Part shown: in pieces, positions 42,151-51,166 of the stretch | Layout of the letters: each line of letters begins with the position of its first letter | Numbering within the stretch: position 1 is the stretch's first letter | DNA from: Thiomicrorhabdus aquaedulcis | GTDB taxonomy: Bacteria > Pseudomonadota > Gammaproteobacteria > Thiomicrospirales > Thiomicrospiraceae | Reading direction: 5' to 3' | NCBI RefSeq assembly: GCF_004001325.1 | Contig: NZ_AP018722.1 | Location: forward strand, 1,984,001-2,048,000 | DNA length: 64,000 bases | Translations under genes and position numbers: made by a program | Notes under the pieces: model-generated | Told to the model about the DNA's origin: nothing | Databases searched by the model: none | What the model saw: the letters and a program-made list of their open reading frames with translations, nothing else

Positions 42151-42681
42151 ATGCCGCACACCTCGCACAGTTCTAACTCTTTAGACTCCTTACACACCTT
42201 TAACCCAATTGGGGCACATTGCTCGGGTTATTTTTTAACCCAAAAATGGTTTTATCTCGCCCTGCTCTTCGCGCCGTTGAGCTTAAGCACGATTGCATTT
42301 ATAGCGCCCAATTTACTGCAACACCAGCCCTGGCATTGGCCCGCGTGGTTTATTTTGATTGTTTGGCAACCGGTGCTTGAAGAACTTATATTTAGAGGAC
42401 TAATACAACAAAAACTAACTCACCAGGCCTGGTTAACTCGTTTTTTTAACACAAACACGGCATTAAACACCCTGTGCATTGGCGGCATTAGCGCGGCAAA
42501 CCTAGTCACCAGTTTACTGTTTACCAGCCTGCATTTTTTGTATCATCCACCCCTTTTAGCCTTGGGTGTGTTGGTGCCTTCGCTTATTTTTGGCTGGTTT
42601 TTTGACCGTTATCATTGCGTTGTGCCGGCCATACTGCTGCACAGCGTCTATAACGCGGTGCTACTGTTTAGCTTCTTTTAA
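42151..42681 (+). CDS. mrtJ: CPBP-family intramembrane glutamic protease, JDVT-CTERM sorting type
   Basis: 176 residues, several membrane helices. CPBP/Abi motifs are intact: EELIFRG (the E-E-x-x-x-R glutamate pair), a later FTSLHFLYH with the conserved His, and LHSVYNAVL (H-x-x-x-N). The position directly after a single JDVT-CTERM protein is typical of the dedicated protease called MrtJ, expected to process that one substrate. GGAG eight bases upstream supports the ATG at 42151; an in-frame GTG at 42115 would start inside the terminator. An in-frame ACCAGGCCTGGT encodes H-Q-A-W. Confidence 0.82.
   Translation: MPHTSHSSNSLDSLHTFNPIGAHCSGYFLTQKWFYLALLFAPLSLSTIAFIAPNLLQHQPWHWPAWFILIVWQPVLEELIFRGLIQQKLTHQAWLTRFFNTNTALNTLCIGGISAANLVTSLLFTSLHFLYHPPLLALGVLVPSLIFGWFFDRYHCVVPAILLHSVYNAVLLFSFF
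42422..42433. repeat. Palindrome ACCAGGCCTGGT, copy 12 (coding)
   Basis: Exact copy in the protease gene, in the loop after the catalytic EELIFRG. Confidence 0.95.
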
Positions 42682-42684
42682 TGC

Positions 42685-42717
42685 AAAAAAAAGCGTAACT
42701 TTCGTTACGCTTTTTTT
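42685..42717. terminator. Bidirectional terminator between the protease and galU
   Basis: AAAAAGCGTAAC / GTTACGCTTTTT stem with a short TTTC loop and T runs on both strands, between convergent genes. Confidence 0.9.
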
Positions 42718-42781
42718 CAAATGACCTTCTAATTCCTTATTAGGTCGCTCTACTGTCTAAAACAGCTGGTCAATTAAGCTC

Positions 42782-43681
42782 TTACTCTTTTTTCTTTTTA
42801 AGCGGCTTTAATTCTAAACTGGCTAAATAGTCATTAAACGCCGCCCCCAAATTTGGATCACGCAATGCATATTCTATATTGGCGCGTAAAAAGCCTAGTT
42901 TATCGCCACAGTCGTAACTTTTGCCGTCTTTAAATTCAAACCCAAACATAACCTCTTCGTTTAACAAAGTGGCCATCGCGTCGGTTAACTGAATTTCACC
43001 CCCCACACCCGCTTTAGTCGTCTTTAACAACTCCATTAAGCGCGGGGTAAAAATGTAACGACCCACTACCGATAGATTAGACGGTGCTTCTTCAGGCTTA
43101 GGTTTTTCGACCAACTGATGCACGCGCAAATCGACTTCGCTTACCCCTGCAATGCCGTATTTATTCACCTGATCCATTGGCACTTGCTCTAATGCAATGA
43201 CGCTGGTGTGCACGGTTTCGTAGTATTCGGCCATTTGCGCCAAACAGCCCTTGCGCGGATGGTGCATCAATACATCAGGCAACAACACCGCAAACGGCTC
43301 ATTTGGGGCAATAATGTGTGCGGCACACAAAATAGCGTGACCCAAACCCAACGCTTCTGGCTGACGTACCGACACAAAATTTACATTGGGTGGCGTAATG
43401 GCTTTCATGGTGGCCAAACGATCCAGCTTGCCCCCTTCAATCAATTTAGCCTCAAGCTCGTAATGCGAGTCAAAGTGGTTTTCGATGGCGCCTTTGCTTG
43501 AATGCGTGACAAAAATAATGTCGGTAATGCCCGCTTCGGCCGCTTCATGAATAATGTATTGAATCAATGGCTTATCCACCACCGTCAACATCTCTTTTGG
43601 GATGGCTTTAGTGGCCGGTAAAAAGCGCGTTCCCAACCCTGCTACCGGAATAATCGCCTTAGTTAACTTTGCATAAATCAC
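42782..43681 (-). CDS. galU: UTP-glucose-1-phosphate uridylyltransferase
   Basis: 299 residues. It makes UDP-glucose for envelope polysaccharides. The nucleotidyltransferase signature is intact: KAIIPVAGLGTRFLPATKAIPKEML, QYIIHEAAEAG, RQPEALGLGHAI, VLLPDVLMHH, GIAGVSEVDL and VEKPKPEEAPSNL. It starts with GTG at 43681, preceded by AGGAG with a seven-base spacer. A basic KKKKE tail ends the protein. It follows the hybrid kinase by 38 bases. Confidence 0.96.
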   Translation of the reverse strand: MIYAKLTKAIIPVAGLGTRFLPATKAIPKEMLTVVDKPLIQYIIHEAAEAGITDIIFVTHSSKGAIENHFDSHYELEAKLIEGGKLDRLATMKAITPPNVNFVSVRQPEALGLGHAILCAAHIIAPNEPFAVLLPDVLMHHPRKGCLAQMAEYYETVHTSVIALEQVPMDQVNKYGIAGVSEVDLRVHQLVEKPKPEEAPSNLSVVGRYIFTPRLMELLKTTKAGVGGEIQLTDAMATLLNEEVMFGFEFKDGKSYDCGDKLGFLRANIEYALRDPNLGAAFNDYLASLELKPLKKKKE

Positions 43682-43719
43682 AATAACACTCCTAAAACCA
43701 TCAAAAATACGTGCCTCTA

Positions 43720-45957
43720 TTAAGGCAAATTTGTGGCGGCTATTCTATCCGAATCCGCATTTAGGATGGCATTAAATAATCGCTTTACATCAATGGGTTT
43801 GCTTAAAAAGTCATCCATACCCGCGGCTTTGCAGGCCGCCTGATCGTCGGAAAACGCGTTGGCGGTAAGCGCAATGATTTTGGGCTGTTTAATAGACAGC
43901 TTACGAATCTCTCGCGTGGCGGTAAGTCCGTCCATATTGGGCATTTGCATGTCCATTAAAATAACATCGTAATCACGCGCATTAACGGCAATTAGGGCTT
44001 CTAGACCATCGTTGGCGGTGTCAACCGTTACCCCAATTTTTTCTAACAACTTACTGGCCAGCATGCGATTAATTAAGTTGTCTTCTACCAATAACACGCT
44101 TAAATGACTTAACGATTGAGTATTGGGCGTGCTGACGTATTGACCAGGCCTGGTGATCTCGGTGGCTTGAGCAAAAAACGTAAAATGAAACGTTGAACCA
44201 ACGTGCTCGGTGCTGTCAATCCAAATGGTTCCTTGCATCAGTTCAGCCAGTTTTTGACAAATAATCAACCCCAATCCTGTGCCACCGTATTTGCGGGTAA
44301 TAGAGGCGTCGGCTTGGCTAAAGGGTTTAAATAATTTATCAATGGCGCAGGCCGATAAGCCAATTCCGGTGTCGCTTACGGTGGCATGAAAACGGTTTTT
44401 AGCGTTGTCTTGCTCAACCTTAAGCGTGACCGCGCCTTGATGTGTAAACTTGATGGCGTTGGACAGTAAATTAAAAAAGACTTGTTTAATGCGCGTTGCA
44501 TCGCCTTGTAAAAATTGAGGAAAATCAGGCGGATAATGCACACTAAACGCCAAATCTTTTTGCTTGGCTTGCAGTGAAAAAATACTGTAAAGCTCGTTAA
44601 ATAACTGGTGCGCATCAAAGGCGACCTGTTCTAATTCTAACTTGCCGGCTTCTATTTTAGAAAAATCCAACACGTCATTAATAATGCTCAGCAGAGTTTG
44701 CCCACTGCTTTGCAACACGTCTACATAATGACGTTGCTCTGGGCTTAACGGCGTATCCATAAGCAGGTTTGACATGCCTAATACGCCGTTCATGGGGGTT
44801 CTTATTTCGTGACTCATGGTGGCCAAAAATTCACTTTTGGCCACGGTGGCGGCTTGGGCTTTTTGCAAGGCGCAAGCCAGTTCTTGGGTGCGCAATGCCA
44901 CTTTTTGCTCTAGGCTATCGGCAAAATTTTCGAGCTCTTGGTTTCTAACGTTAAGTTCTTGCGTGGCTTGTTCGGCTAAATTTTTGGCTCTTAGCAACTC
45001 TTGCTCTAAACCAATACGTTGCGTCATGTCTTTAGCGGTTACTAAAATGCGTTGTTTATCGCTCATTAAAACCATGGCCATGTTAACCACAATTTCTTTT
45101 TGGTCTTTAACCAAACAGGTTTTAATAAGGTCTTTAACAAAGCCTAAATCCATCACAGCATCAATGGCTTGATAGGTAATATCAAGATCTTCTGGACGCG
45201 TTAAGCTAATGCAACTGGTGCGTTTGAGCTCGACCAAACTAAACCCTGTTAACTCTAAATACGCTGGATTGGCGTCTAAAAAGGCGGTTGTGTGCACGTC
45301 TAAAATAGCAATGCCGTCTTTTGCGCTGCTGTAAATGGCTTCAAAACTGTTTTTTTGCTCTAAGAGTTCTTGGGTTCGAATGGCAATATTTTCATTTAAA
45401 CTGGATTTTTCGAGTGACCAGGCCTGGTAAAAGTGCGCGTTGTTTACCGCGTGCGATAGGCTAGAAATTAAATTCATCACACAAGTTTTTAACACAGGAT
45501 TGGCCACACAGCGCGTTGGATTAGGCGCGCTGTTGCCCACAACAATTAAGCCATAAGGCGCTTCTTGATCGCCGGCAAACAATTGCAAGTGCGCTTCTTG
45601 CAACCCCAACGAGCTTAAAAACTTTTGCGCCATTAACACCGGTTCGCTAGAAGTGTGAGTAATGGCTTGTTGGCTTAGACGCAAAGACTCAATGATTTCG
45701 CCCGACAACAATAGGTTAATTATGGGTAATATTTTTTGCTGTGCGGTGTTTTCATACCCACCGTGCGAATGCACTTTAAACAAACCGCTGCGGTCGTCGT
45801 GTACAAAAATTAAACACCGTTCAAACCCTAACTGCGTGCGGGTAAAATCAATGGCCAACGCATACATTTCTTCAACTTGGCTTTGCTCATTTACCCGGCT
45901 CCAGAGCTGGTAAAGTTGTTGATAAATTTGATTAAGCGCATCAATTTGGTAAGGCAT
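43720..45957 (-). CDS. Soluble hybrid histidine kinase: GAF-like, PAS, HisKA, HATPase, receiver
   Basis: 745 residues without membrane segments. GAF-like sensor (about 20-175), coiled coil (175-205), PAS (about 205-325), a second coiled coil (about 325-370), HisKA H-box [12 protein letters not shown], HATPase ([19 protein letters not shown]) and receiver ([31 protein letters not shown]). Its start overlaps the stop of the upstream gene (ATG shares bases with TAA), indicating translational coupling. The partner upstream is a V4R-like protein, so it is likely the output of that sensor. Two ACCAGGCCTGGT copies lie in the linkers. Confidence 0.88.
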   Translation of the reverse strand: MPYQIDALNQIYQQLYQLWSRVNEQSQVEEMYALAIDFTRTQLGFERCLIFVHDDRSGLFKVHSHGGYENTAQQKILPIINLLLSGEIIESLRLSQQAITHTSSEPVLMAQKFLSSLGLQEAHLQLFAGDQEAPYGLIVVGNSAPNPTRCVANPVLKTCVMNLISSLSHAVNNAHFYQAWSLEKSSLNENIAIRTQELLEQKNSFEAIYSSAKDGIAILDVHTTAFLDANPAYLELTGFSLVELKRTSCISLTRPEDLDITYQAIDAVMDLGFVKDLIKTCLVKDQKEIVVNMAMVLMSDKQRILVTAKDMTQRIGLEQELLRAKNLAEQATQELNVRNQELENFADSLEQKVALRTQELACALQKAQAATVAKSEFLATMSHEIRTPMNGVLGMSNLLMDTPLSPEQRHYVDVLQSSGQTLLSIINDVLDFSKIEAGKLELEQVAFDAHQLFNELYSIFSLQAKQKDLAFSVHYPPDFPQFLQGDATRIKQVFFNLLSNAIKFTHQGAVTLKVEQDNAKNRFHATVSDTGIGLSACAIDKLFKPFSQADASITRKYGGTGLGLIICQKLAELMQGTIWIDSTEHVGSTFHFTFFAQATEITRPGQYVSTPNTQSLSHLSVLLVEDNLINRMLASKLLEKIGVTVDTANDGLEALIAVNARDYDVILMDMQMPNMDGLTATREIRKLSIKQPKIIALTANAFSDDQAACKAAGMDDFLSKPIDVKRLFNAILNADSDRIAATNLP
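44143..44154. repeat. Palindrome ACCAGGCCTGGT, copy 13 (coding)
   Basis: Exact copy in the HATPase-receiver linker of the hybrid kinase, read T-R-P-G-Q. Confidence 0.95.
45417..45428. repeat. Palindrome ACCAGGCCTGGT, copy 14 (coding)
   Basis: Exact copy at the end of the GAF-like domain, read Y-Q-A-W. Confidence 0.95.
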
Positions 45958-47198
45958 TATAAAAACACTTCTACTTCTAAATAATCGTCGCCCATGGCGA
46001 TGCTTTTGGTCATTTTAGTTTGGTATTTAGCCGTTGAGCGGCGCATTTGTCTAAAGCCTTCTTCGGAGTCAATGCGTTCGCCTTCTACCAAACGAGTGCT
46101 GTAAATAAGTTGCATTAAACCAGTAAAACCGCCGCTGTTAGCCCAATGCACTGGGTAGGTACTTTGGCCGTACATGCGTTGATAACTTAAATCTTCAAAG
46201 TCGTTGTAGTTACGAAATACCGCGCGTTCTGGCGATAATTCTACCGCCGTGTGATAGCCCCAACCCATGGTATTAATTAATGCGGCTAAGCCTTTTACCC
46301 AGTCTTCTTTAGAATGTAAATACGGCTTAACGGCCATGCGCCACTCTTCTGACGTCATAATTCCGGCGTAGGTAAAAAACCCACACGCGTGACCGGCTTC
46401 TAACAGCAGTTCGGACGCTAAAGTTTCACCGTATTCACCCGCCACATCGCTCATGGCGCGCATAAATTCAAACTGCAAGCGGTTTACATAATCACTTTGA
46501 TTGCGAACTAAATACACGCCAAACGCGGAAATATAGCCTTCTTCATTGCCCACAAAATGGGCGTGCGCGCCCAAAAATGCTTGGGTAATAGTGGCTTCAT
46601 GCTCCCAATTTAACGATTGTTTTGGCACCTCTACAAAGCGTGTGGGTGCTTTGGGTGGATAGGTGGCAAAGTTGCCTGTTTGAGGACTGTGTGCGCGTGA
46701 AATTTTATGGGTATTAAAGGCGTCTCCGCAGGCCATGCACATGGTTTGCTGTGCGGTAACCTGCGCCAACGGCACTTGGTAAATCACTGCGTAAACAGCG
46801 GCTAAATAACCGCGCGTGTAATAATCGACTGGCTTTATAGCTTTACCAAACTTCATTAACCAGGTTTTAGAAAAAAATGATTTATAGGTAATCAATTCAA
46901 TGCCTTCGGCATTGAGCGTGGATAAATCAATTAAGCCATAACCAAAGGCTTTGTAAACGTCTTGCGCCATTTGCTTGGATTGATTTTCGTCTAACCCTGC
47001 ACACAACTGGGTTAACTGGTGGTAAACCGCATCGGCGGCCGAACCTATTAAAAAGGGTTCGCTGTCAATATAGTGGGCGTCTAAAATAGAGCGTTGCAAA
47101 TAATTAATATAATGGTGACAGTGAAAAACCATTGCCTCGCCGCCAATGTCCAGAGCGTTGTGCTGTTCGTCAAACGTGTATTGGTGAATATCAAACAT
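45957..47198 (-). CDS. Two-domain V4R-like putative sensor protein
   Basis: 413 residues, no membrane segment or signal. It has two related halves. The first (about 20-165) ends [12 protein letters not shown] with a Cys pair. The second (about 225-365) has [19 protein letters not shown], then [22 protein letters not shown]. Both show the GYG/GWGY turn and closing strands of V4R (4-vinyl reductase) domains, which bind hydrocarbons or metals in other signalling proteins (XylR-type). The family may correspond to DUF5943; I cannot verify that. GAGG before the ATG at 47198 sets the start. It sits between a 72-residue protein and the soluble kinase and overlaps the kinase start. Confidence 0.6.
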   Translation of the reverse strand: MFDIHQYTFDEQHNALDIGGEAMVFHCHHYINYLQRSILDAHYIDSEPFLIGSAADAVYHQLTQLCAGLDENQSKQMAQDVYKAFGYGLIDLSTLNAEGIELITYKSFFSKTWLMKFGKAIKPVDYYTRGYLAAVYAVIYQVPLAQVTAQQTMCMACGDAFNTHKISRAHSPQTGNFATYPPKAPTRFVEVPKQSLNWEHEATITQAFLGAHAHFVGNEEGYISAFGVYLVRNQSDYVNRLQFEFMRAMSDVAGEYGETLASELLLEAGHACGFFTYAGIMTSEEWRMAVKPYLHSKEDWVKGLAALINTMGWGYHTAVELSPERAVFRNYNDFEDLSYQRMYGQSTYPVHWANSGGFTGLMQLIYSTRLVEGERIDSEEGFRQMRRSTAKYQTKMTKSIAMGDDYLEVEVFL

Positions 47199-47215
47199 AA
47201 TAACCTCGCATAACA

Positions 47216-47434
47216 CTACTTAAAAGACTGGCCAACCAGGTCTTGAGCGGTGCTTAACACCTGTTGATATAGTTCAGCCGGCACATCAATCACCTGGGCA
47301 TTAGTAATGTCTTCTGGGGTCAACTTTAAACCTGCGTTTAAAAACTGGGGCAGTAAAGTAACTAAAATTCGATCGATGATTTTAGCCTCGCCATTGGCTT
47401 GCGCCCAGCGCAAAATAGGAACGATATTTTTCAC
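47216..47434 (-). CDS. Small conserved-looking protein of the V4R/kinase operon
   Basis: 72 residues, GTG start. Predicted mainly helical, with IVPILRWAQANGEAKII at the N-terminus and a final QVLSTAQDLVGQSFK. I do not recognise the family. It is 17 bases upstream of the V4R-like start and is therefore probably cotranscribed with it and the kinase. It may be an accessory or adaptor, but nothing in the sequence shows this. Confidence 0.6.
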   Translation of the reverse strand: MKNIVPILRWAQANGEAKIIDRILVTLLPQFLNAGLKLTPEDITNAQVIDVPAELYQQVLSTAQDLVGQSFK

Positions 47435-47536
47435 GGCTTTTCTCTGCTTTTGAGTTTTGATGAGTCTGTAAATGAGTCTAACTTGCTTAGTTTAGTTTAT
47501 GTAGTTTTAGAGGCATTTTAAAGGTCTCTAATAGTA

Positions 47537-47548
47537 ACCAGGCCTGGT
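47537..47548. repeat. Palindrome ACCAGGCCTGGT, copy 15 (intergenic)
   Basis: Exact copy flanked AGTA / TATT, between folM and the small-protein gene. Confidence 0.95.
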
Positions 47549-47565
47549 TATTACACAATCGATAA

Positions 47566-47632
47566 CTTAGGTTAGAACCTGCGACAGTTCTTAGGTTAAA
47601 ACCTGCAACGGTAAGAGTACTTAGGTTGCTGG
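47566..47632. repeat. 24-bp direct repeat CTTAGGTTA..ACCTGC
   Basis: Two adjacent 24-base copies (47566-47589 and 47590-47613) with four differences, then a partial third from 47620. Each contains a small AGGTT / AACCT inverted repeat. Confidence 0.7.
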
Positions 47633-47652
47633 CTGATTTTAATTTGTTTAGA

Positions 47653-48372
47653 TTACATCAAACCTCGGCCACCGTCCAAATTTAATACGGTTCCAGTGGT
47701 GTAATTATTGTTCATTAAATACTCTACGGCTTGCCATACCACCTCAGCTCCCGGCTCAATGCCCAGCGCCGACTGCGCTAAACGCTTGGTTTTATAGTCA
47801 GCACTGTCGCCTTCATTAAATAAAATTAACGCCGGAGCTAGGTCGTTTACCTTAATATGCGGGGCGTATTTTTTAGCGAATCCTTTACTCATCGATTGCA
47901 TGGCGGCTTTGCTGGCCAAATAGGCAATGTGGTCAACCGAGGGGCGCGCGACACTAAAGTCCGAAATTGAAATAATGTCTTTTAACGGGCTGGAGCTGGC
48001 CAACAACAGCCCATGCAACGCTTGATTAAGCGCGTAAGGCACTTCAACGTGCACCTTAAACAGTTGGGTGTAGGCGTTTAATAACGGCCAATCGTCGTCG
48101 CTCAACCATTGCGAGGCGTTGTGAATTACACAACGCAAACTGTCAACCTGGTTGTGCAGTTGCGTCAACATCGCCTCTATGGCATGGGGTTGGTTAAAAT
48201 CCACCTGAATACCCACCGCCCCCATGGCTTGCAATTGCGCCACTTGTGGGTGGGCGGTGCGATAGGTAAATACCACCGGATAATTGGTGTGGGTTAAAAA
48301 TTGTTGTACCAAAAATGCGCCAATACGTTGCCCTGCGCCGGTAATAAACACCCCATTTTGCAAACGATTCAT
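47653..48372 (-). CDS. folM: Dihydromonapterin reductase, FolM-type SDR
   Basis: 239 residues, short-chain dehydrogenase fold. The N-terminal ITGAGQRIGAFL is the dinucleotide site, followed by the FolM-like RTAHPQVAQL and VIHNASQW. The catalytic Tyr and Lys are in HIAYLASKAAMQSM. It ends with APALILFNEGD and TGTVLNLDGGRGLM. The match to E. coli FolM along the chain is good. The enzyme reduces dihydromonapterin and dihydrofolate. AAGGG lies eight bases before the ATG. With folB and folE2 in the same window it adds to a pterin theme. Confidence 0.85.
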   Translation of the reverse strand: MNRLQNGVFITGAGQRIGAFLVQQFLTHTNYPVVFTYRTAHPQVAQLQAMGAVGIQVDFNQPHAIEAMLTQLHNQVDSLRCVIHNASQWLSDDDWPLLNAYTQLFKVHVEVPYALNQALHGLLLASSSPLKDIISISDFSVARPSVDHIAYLASKAAMQSMSKGFAKKYAPHIKVNDLAPALILFNEGDSADYKTKRLAQSALGIEPGAEVVWQAVEYLMNNNYTTGTVLNLDGGRGLM

Positions 48373-48540
48373 GGTTAACGCCCTTTGTAGTGGGTTGGAC
48401 TGGATTGTATTGAGTTGTATTAAATTGCGCAGATGACTGCCAAGCGGCGATGAATGGATAACCCTTAATAAAATACATTATCCCTTTTTGCTTTATTCCA
48501 TCTAAAATACCTAATTACTCTTTATAAAAGCGCTTTTACG

Positions 48541-49650
48541 ATGACAGACGCATTTTACCCATTCTTGTTACTGTTAATAGGCGGATTATTGGGTGCCAGT
48601 TTAAATTATTTTCAATATGGCTTTAGCAGCAGTTTTAGAAATTTAATGGTACAACAGCGCACCGCAGGCGTTAGAGCCTTGCTGTGGATGCTGGCGCTGG
48701 CGGTACTGCTGTTTACCCCTATACTGGCTTGGCAACCCTTTGCGCCCTTTTTGCCTTTAGACCACTGGGGCGCACAAAGTCATCAAGGATTTATTAGACC
48801 GCTTAGCCTAGCGGTTCCGGTGGGCGCGTTTTTATTTGGCATTGGCATGCAAATTGGCTGTGGTTGCACATCGGGCACGCTTAATCGCGTGGGACAATTG
48901 CAACCGCTGTCGTTTATTACCTTGCTGTTTATTATAGTGGGTGGCACCTTAGCCGCGTTTAGCTTTACCCACTGGCAAAGTTGGCCAACCTTAAATGCGG
49001 TGGCGTTTCAAACCACATTTGGGGTATTACCAGGCCTGGTCATTCAACTGGCGCTGTTTTTTGGACTGTATAAAGGATTGTTGTGGCTTGAACACCAGCG
49101 CCATCACCACATTGAACCGCTTATAAGCACACCACTCAACGCGCATAAACGCCGACTGACACTTCACCCTTTTTTATTGGCTGGCCTAGCGCTCGCCTTA
49201 TTAAACACGCTGTTGCTGCTGGTATTAGGCTCGCCGTGGGCGATCAGTGGCGCGTTTGTGTATTGGGGCACGGCATTAATAGAGTTGTTTAGCCTGCCCA
49301 TTGACTGGCGCTATTGGGATTACACCCTAGAAAACGCCACTCGTTTGCAACAAGTTTGGTACCAAAACCCCGTAGTGCTTACCACCGTGGGATTAGTTTT
49401 GGGCGCGCTTGCGGTGACGCTGTTGCATCCAACACCGCGCGTTAAAGTGACCCGCTCGGGTTTTTTAGCCAGCGTAATGGGCGGCACCATTATGGGCGTG
49501 GGCGCGGTCATGGCGGCCGGTTGTAACATTGGCGCGCTGTTTAGCGGCATCGCCTCGGGCAGCTTACACGGCTGGCTGTGGCTGGTCTTTGCCCTGCTAG
49601 GCAACGGCGTAGGCGTTTACCTCAAGCAACGGTTTTTTAATAAACCTTAA
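48541..49650 (+). CDS. YeeE/YedE-type (TsuA-like) sulfur-compound transporter
   Basis: 369 residues with about nine membrane helices. The two conserved Cys motifs of the family are present: MQIGCGCTSGTLNRVG in the first half and AAGCNIGALFSGI in the second. In TsuA these cysteines pass thiosulfate across the inner membrane. The fusion of two YeeE halves gives the usual length. Thiosulfate use would suit a sulfur oxidiser. No TsuB/YeeD gene is adjacent. One ACCAGGCCTGGT lies in a membrane segment (L-P-G-L-V). Confidence 0.88.
   Translation: MTDAFYPFLLLLIGGLLGASLNYFQYGFSSSFRNLMVQQRTAGVRALLWMLALAVLLFTPILAWQPFAPFLPLDHWGAQSHQGFIRPLSLAVPVGAFLFGIGMQIGCGCTSGTLNRVGQLQPLSFITLLFIIVGGTLAAFSFTHWQSWPTLNAVAFQTTFGVLPGLVIQLALFFGLYKGLLWLEHQRHHHIEPLISTPLNAHKRRLTLHPFLLAGLALALLNTLLLLVLGSPWAISGAFVYWGTALIELFSLPIDWRYWDYTLENATRLQQVWYQNPVVLTTVGLVLGALAVTLLHPTPRVKVTRSGFLASVMGGTIMGVGAVMAAGCNIGALFSGIASGSLHGWLWLVFALLGNGVGVYLKQRFFNKP
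49029..49040. repeat. Palindrome ACCAGGCCTGGT, copy 16 (coding)
   Basis: Exact copy in the transporter gene. Confidence 0.95.
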
Positions 49651-49682
49651 ACCTGTTTAACCACATTTTTCGCTTAAACAGA

Positions 49683-49702
49683 CTTAACCAGGCCTGGTTA
49701 AG
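49683..49702. repeat. 20-bp palindrome centred on ACCAGGCCTGGT, copy 17
   Basis: CTTAACCAGG / CCTGGTTAAG, perfect, with the 12-mer at 49687-49698, 33 bases past the transporter stop. No T run follows, so termination is uncertain. Confidence 0.9.
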
Positions 49703-49787
49703 CCTAAATTTAGTTATACGCCACACAGAGCGCAAAAGTTTTATATAATTAGCGTTTACTAATGAACCCATGCTAAAGAGTCTAAAA

Positions 49788-51140
49788 ATGAATAATCGAA
49801 TGTTTGATGTGGTGATTGTCGGCGGTGGCATTTCCGGTAGCGCGCTTACCTATATTTTATCTAAATACACCGACGTCAAATCCATTGCCATTTTAGAAAA
49901 ATACGGCTCGTTAGCACCGCTTAACTCTAATGCGCGCGCCAACAGTCAAACCCTGCATTGCGGCGACATTGAAACTAATTATTCGCTTGAAAAAGCCATT
50001 ATTGTTAAGCGCCAAGCCAATATGTTGGTGAACTACGCCAAAACAGTCGATAAGAACGATTTTTTATACAAATACCCCAAAATGATTTTAGCGGTGGGCG
50101 ACGACGAATGCGCGCGGTTAGAGCAACGTCACCACCAATTTGCCGAGGCGTTTCCGTACATGGAACTGTGGGACGCCGAGCGCATTGCCGAAGTAGAACC
50201 GGCGGTGGCGTACAAAAACGGCAAACTGCGCCCAGAAAAGATTTTGGCGTCGGGTTGCACGGACGAATACAGCGCGGTGAATTACGGCAATTTGTCTAGA
50301 TCGTTTATACATCATGCCCGCGATAACGGCACCGAAATTCAGGTGTCGTTAAGCTCAGAGGTTAAAAAAATTCAACGGTTTGACGACCATTACGAACTCA
50401 CCACCCCGCAAGGCACCTTTATGGCGCAGTTTATTGTGGTGTCGGCTGGCGCGCACAGTTTGTTGCTGGCCAATCAATTGGGGCACGGTTTAGACTTGTC
50501 TATTTTGCCTATGGCGGGGAGCTTTTATTACATTCCTAAAACCCTTAACGGCAAAGTGTACACTATGCAAAACGACAAATTGCCGTTTGCCGCTCTGCAC
50601 GGTGACCCCGATTTGGTGGAGCTTAGCAAAACCCGTTTAGGCCCAACAGCCTTGGTATTGCCCAAGTTAGAGCGTTACACCGGCGGCACCTATTGGGATT
50701 TTTGGAAGAGCTTAAAGCTTGACCGCAAAGTGGTGCGGGTGTTTTGGGATTTAATGAAAGACCGCACCATTCGCAACTACATTTTTAGAAATTTTGCGTT
50801 TGAAATTCCGTGGTTGCGCACCCGCATGTTTGCCAAAGACGCGCAAAAAATCATTCCGGACTTAACCCCGGCCGACCTAGAATACGCCAACGGCATTGGC
50901 GGTTTGCGCCCACAGGTGATTGATAAAACCCACATGGTGCTTAAATTGGGTGAGGCGAGCATAAACCCCGAAAACGAAAATCTTATTTTTAACATGACCC
51001 CTTCGCCCGGTGCGACCACGTGTTTGGGCAACGCGTATCGTGACGCGCAAATAGTGGTCGAACGTTTAGGGTTAAACATCGACAAAGAGCGTTTGGTAAA
51101 CGACTTGTTGGACGGTGAAGATTTGTTGTTTTTTAAATAA
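49788..51140 (+). CDS. mqo: Malate:quinone oxidoreductase, Helicobacter type
   Basis: 450 residues. The N-terminal FDVVIVGGGISGSALTY is the FAD Rossmann motif, followed by ANSQTLHCGDIETNY. It matches the epsilonproteobacterial Mqo closely along its length: LPMAGSFYYIPK, GKVYTMQNDKLPFAALHGDP, LGPTALVLPKLER, and the C-terminal FNMTPSPGATTCLGNA. It oxidises malate to oxaloacetate and feeds electrons to quinone, replacing NAD-malate dehydrogenase. I prefer the ATG at 49788 (MNNRMF), which has AAGAG upstream; an ATG six codons earlier is possible. Confidence 0.88.
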   Translation: MNNRMFDVVIVGGGISGSALTYILSKYTDVKSIAILEKYGSLAPLNSNARANSQTLHCGDIETNYSLEKAIIVKRQANMLVNYAKTVDKNDFLYKYPKMILAVGDDECARLEQRHHQFAEAFPYMELWDAERIAEVEPAVAYKNGKLRPEKILASGCTDEYSAVNYGNLSRSFIHHARDNGTEIQVSLSSEVKKIQRFDDHYELTTPQGTFMAQFIVVSAGAHSLLLANQLGHGLDLSILPMAGSFYYIPKTLNGKVYTMQNDKLPFAALHGDPDLVELSKTRLGPTALVLPKLERYTGGTYWDFWKSLKLDRKVVRVFWDLMKDRTIRNYIFRNFAFEIPWLRTRMFAKDAQKIIPDLTPADLEYANGIGGLRPQVIDKTHMVLKLGEASINPENENLIFNMTPSPGATTCLGNAYRDAQIVVERLGLNIDKERLVNDLLDGEDLLFFK

Positions 51141-51166
51141 CTTTCACGCACGCAACCACGTTATCC

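Noticed and set aside
44376-44618. Antisense open frames inside kinase genes
   Set aside because: Many long frames lie opposite or out of phase with conserved domains. They lack ribosome-binding sites and family resemblance, and are explained by the real genes.
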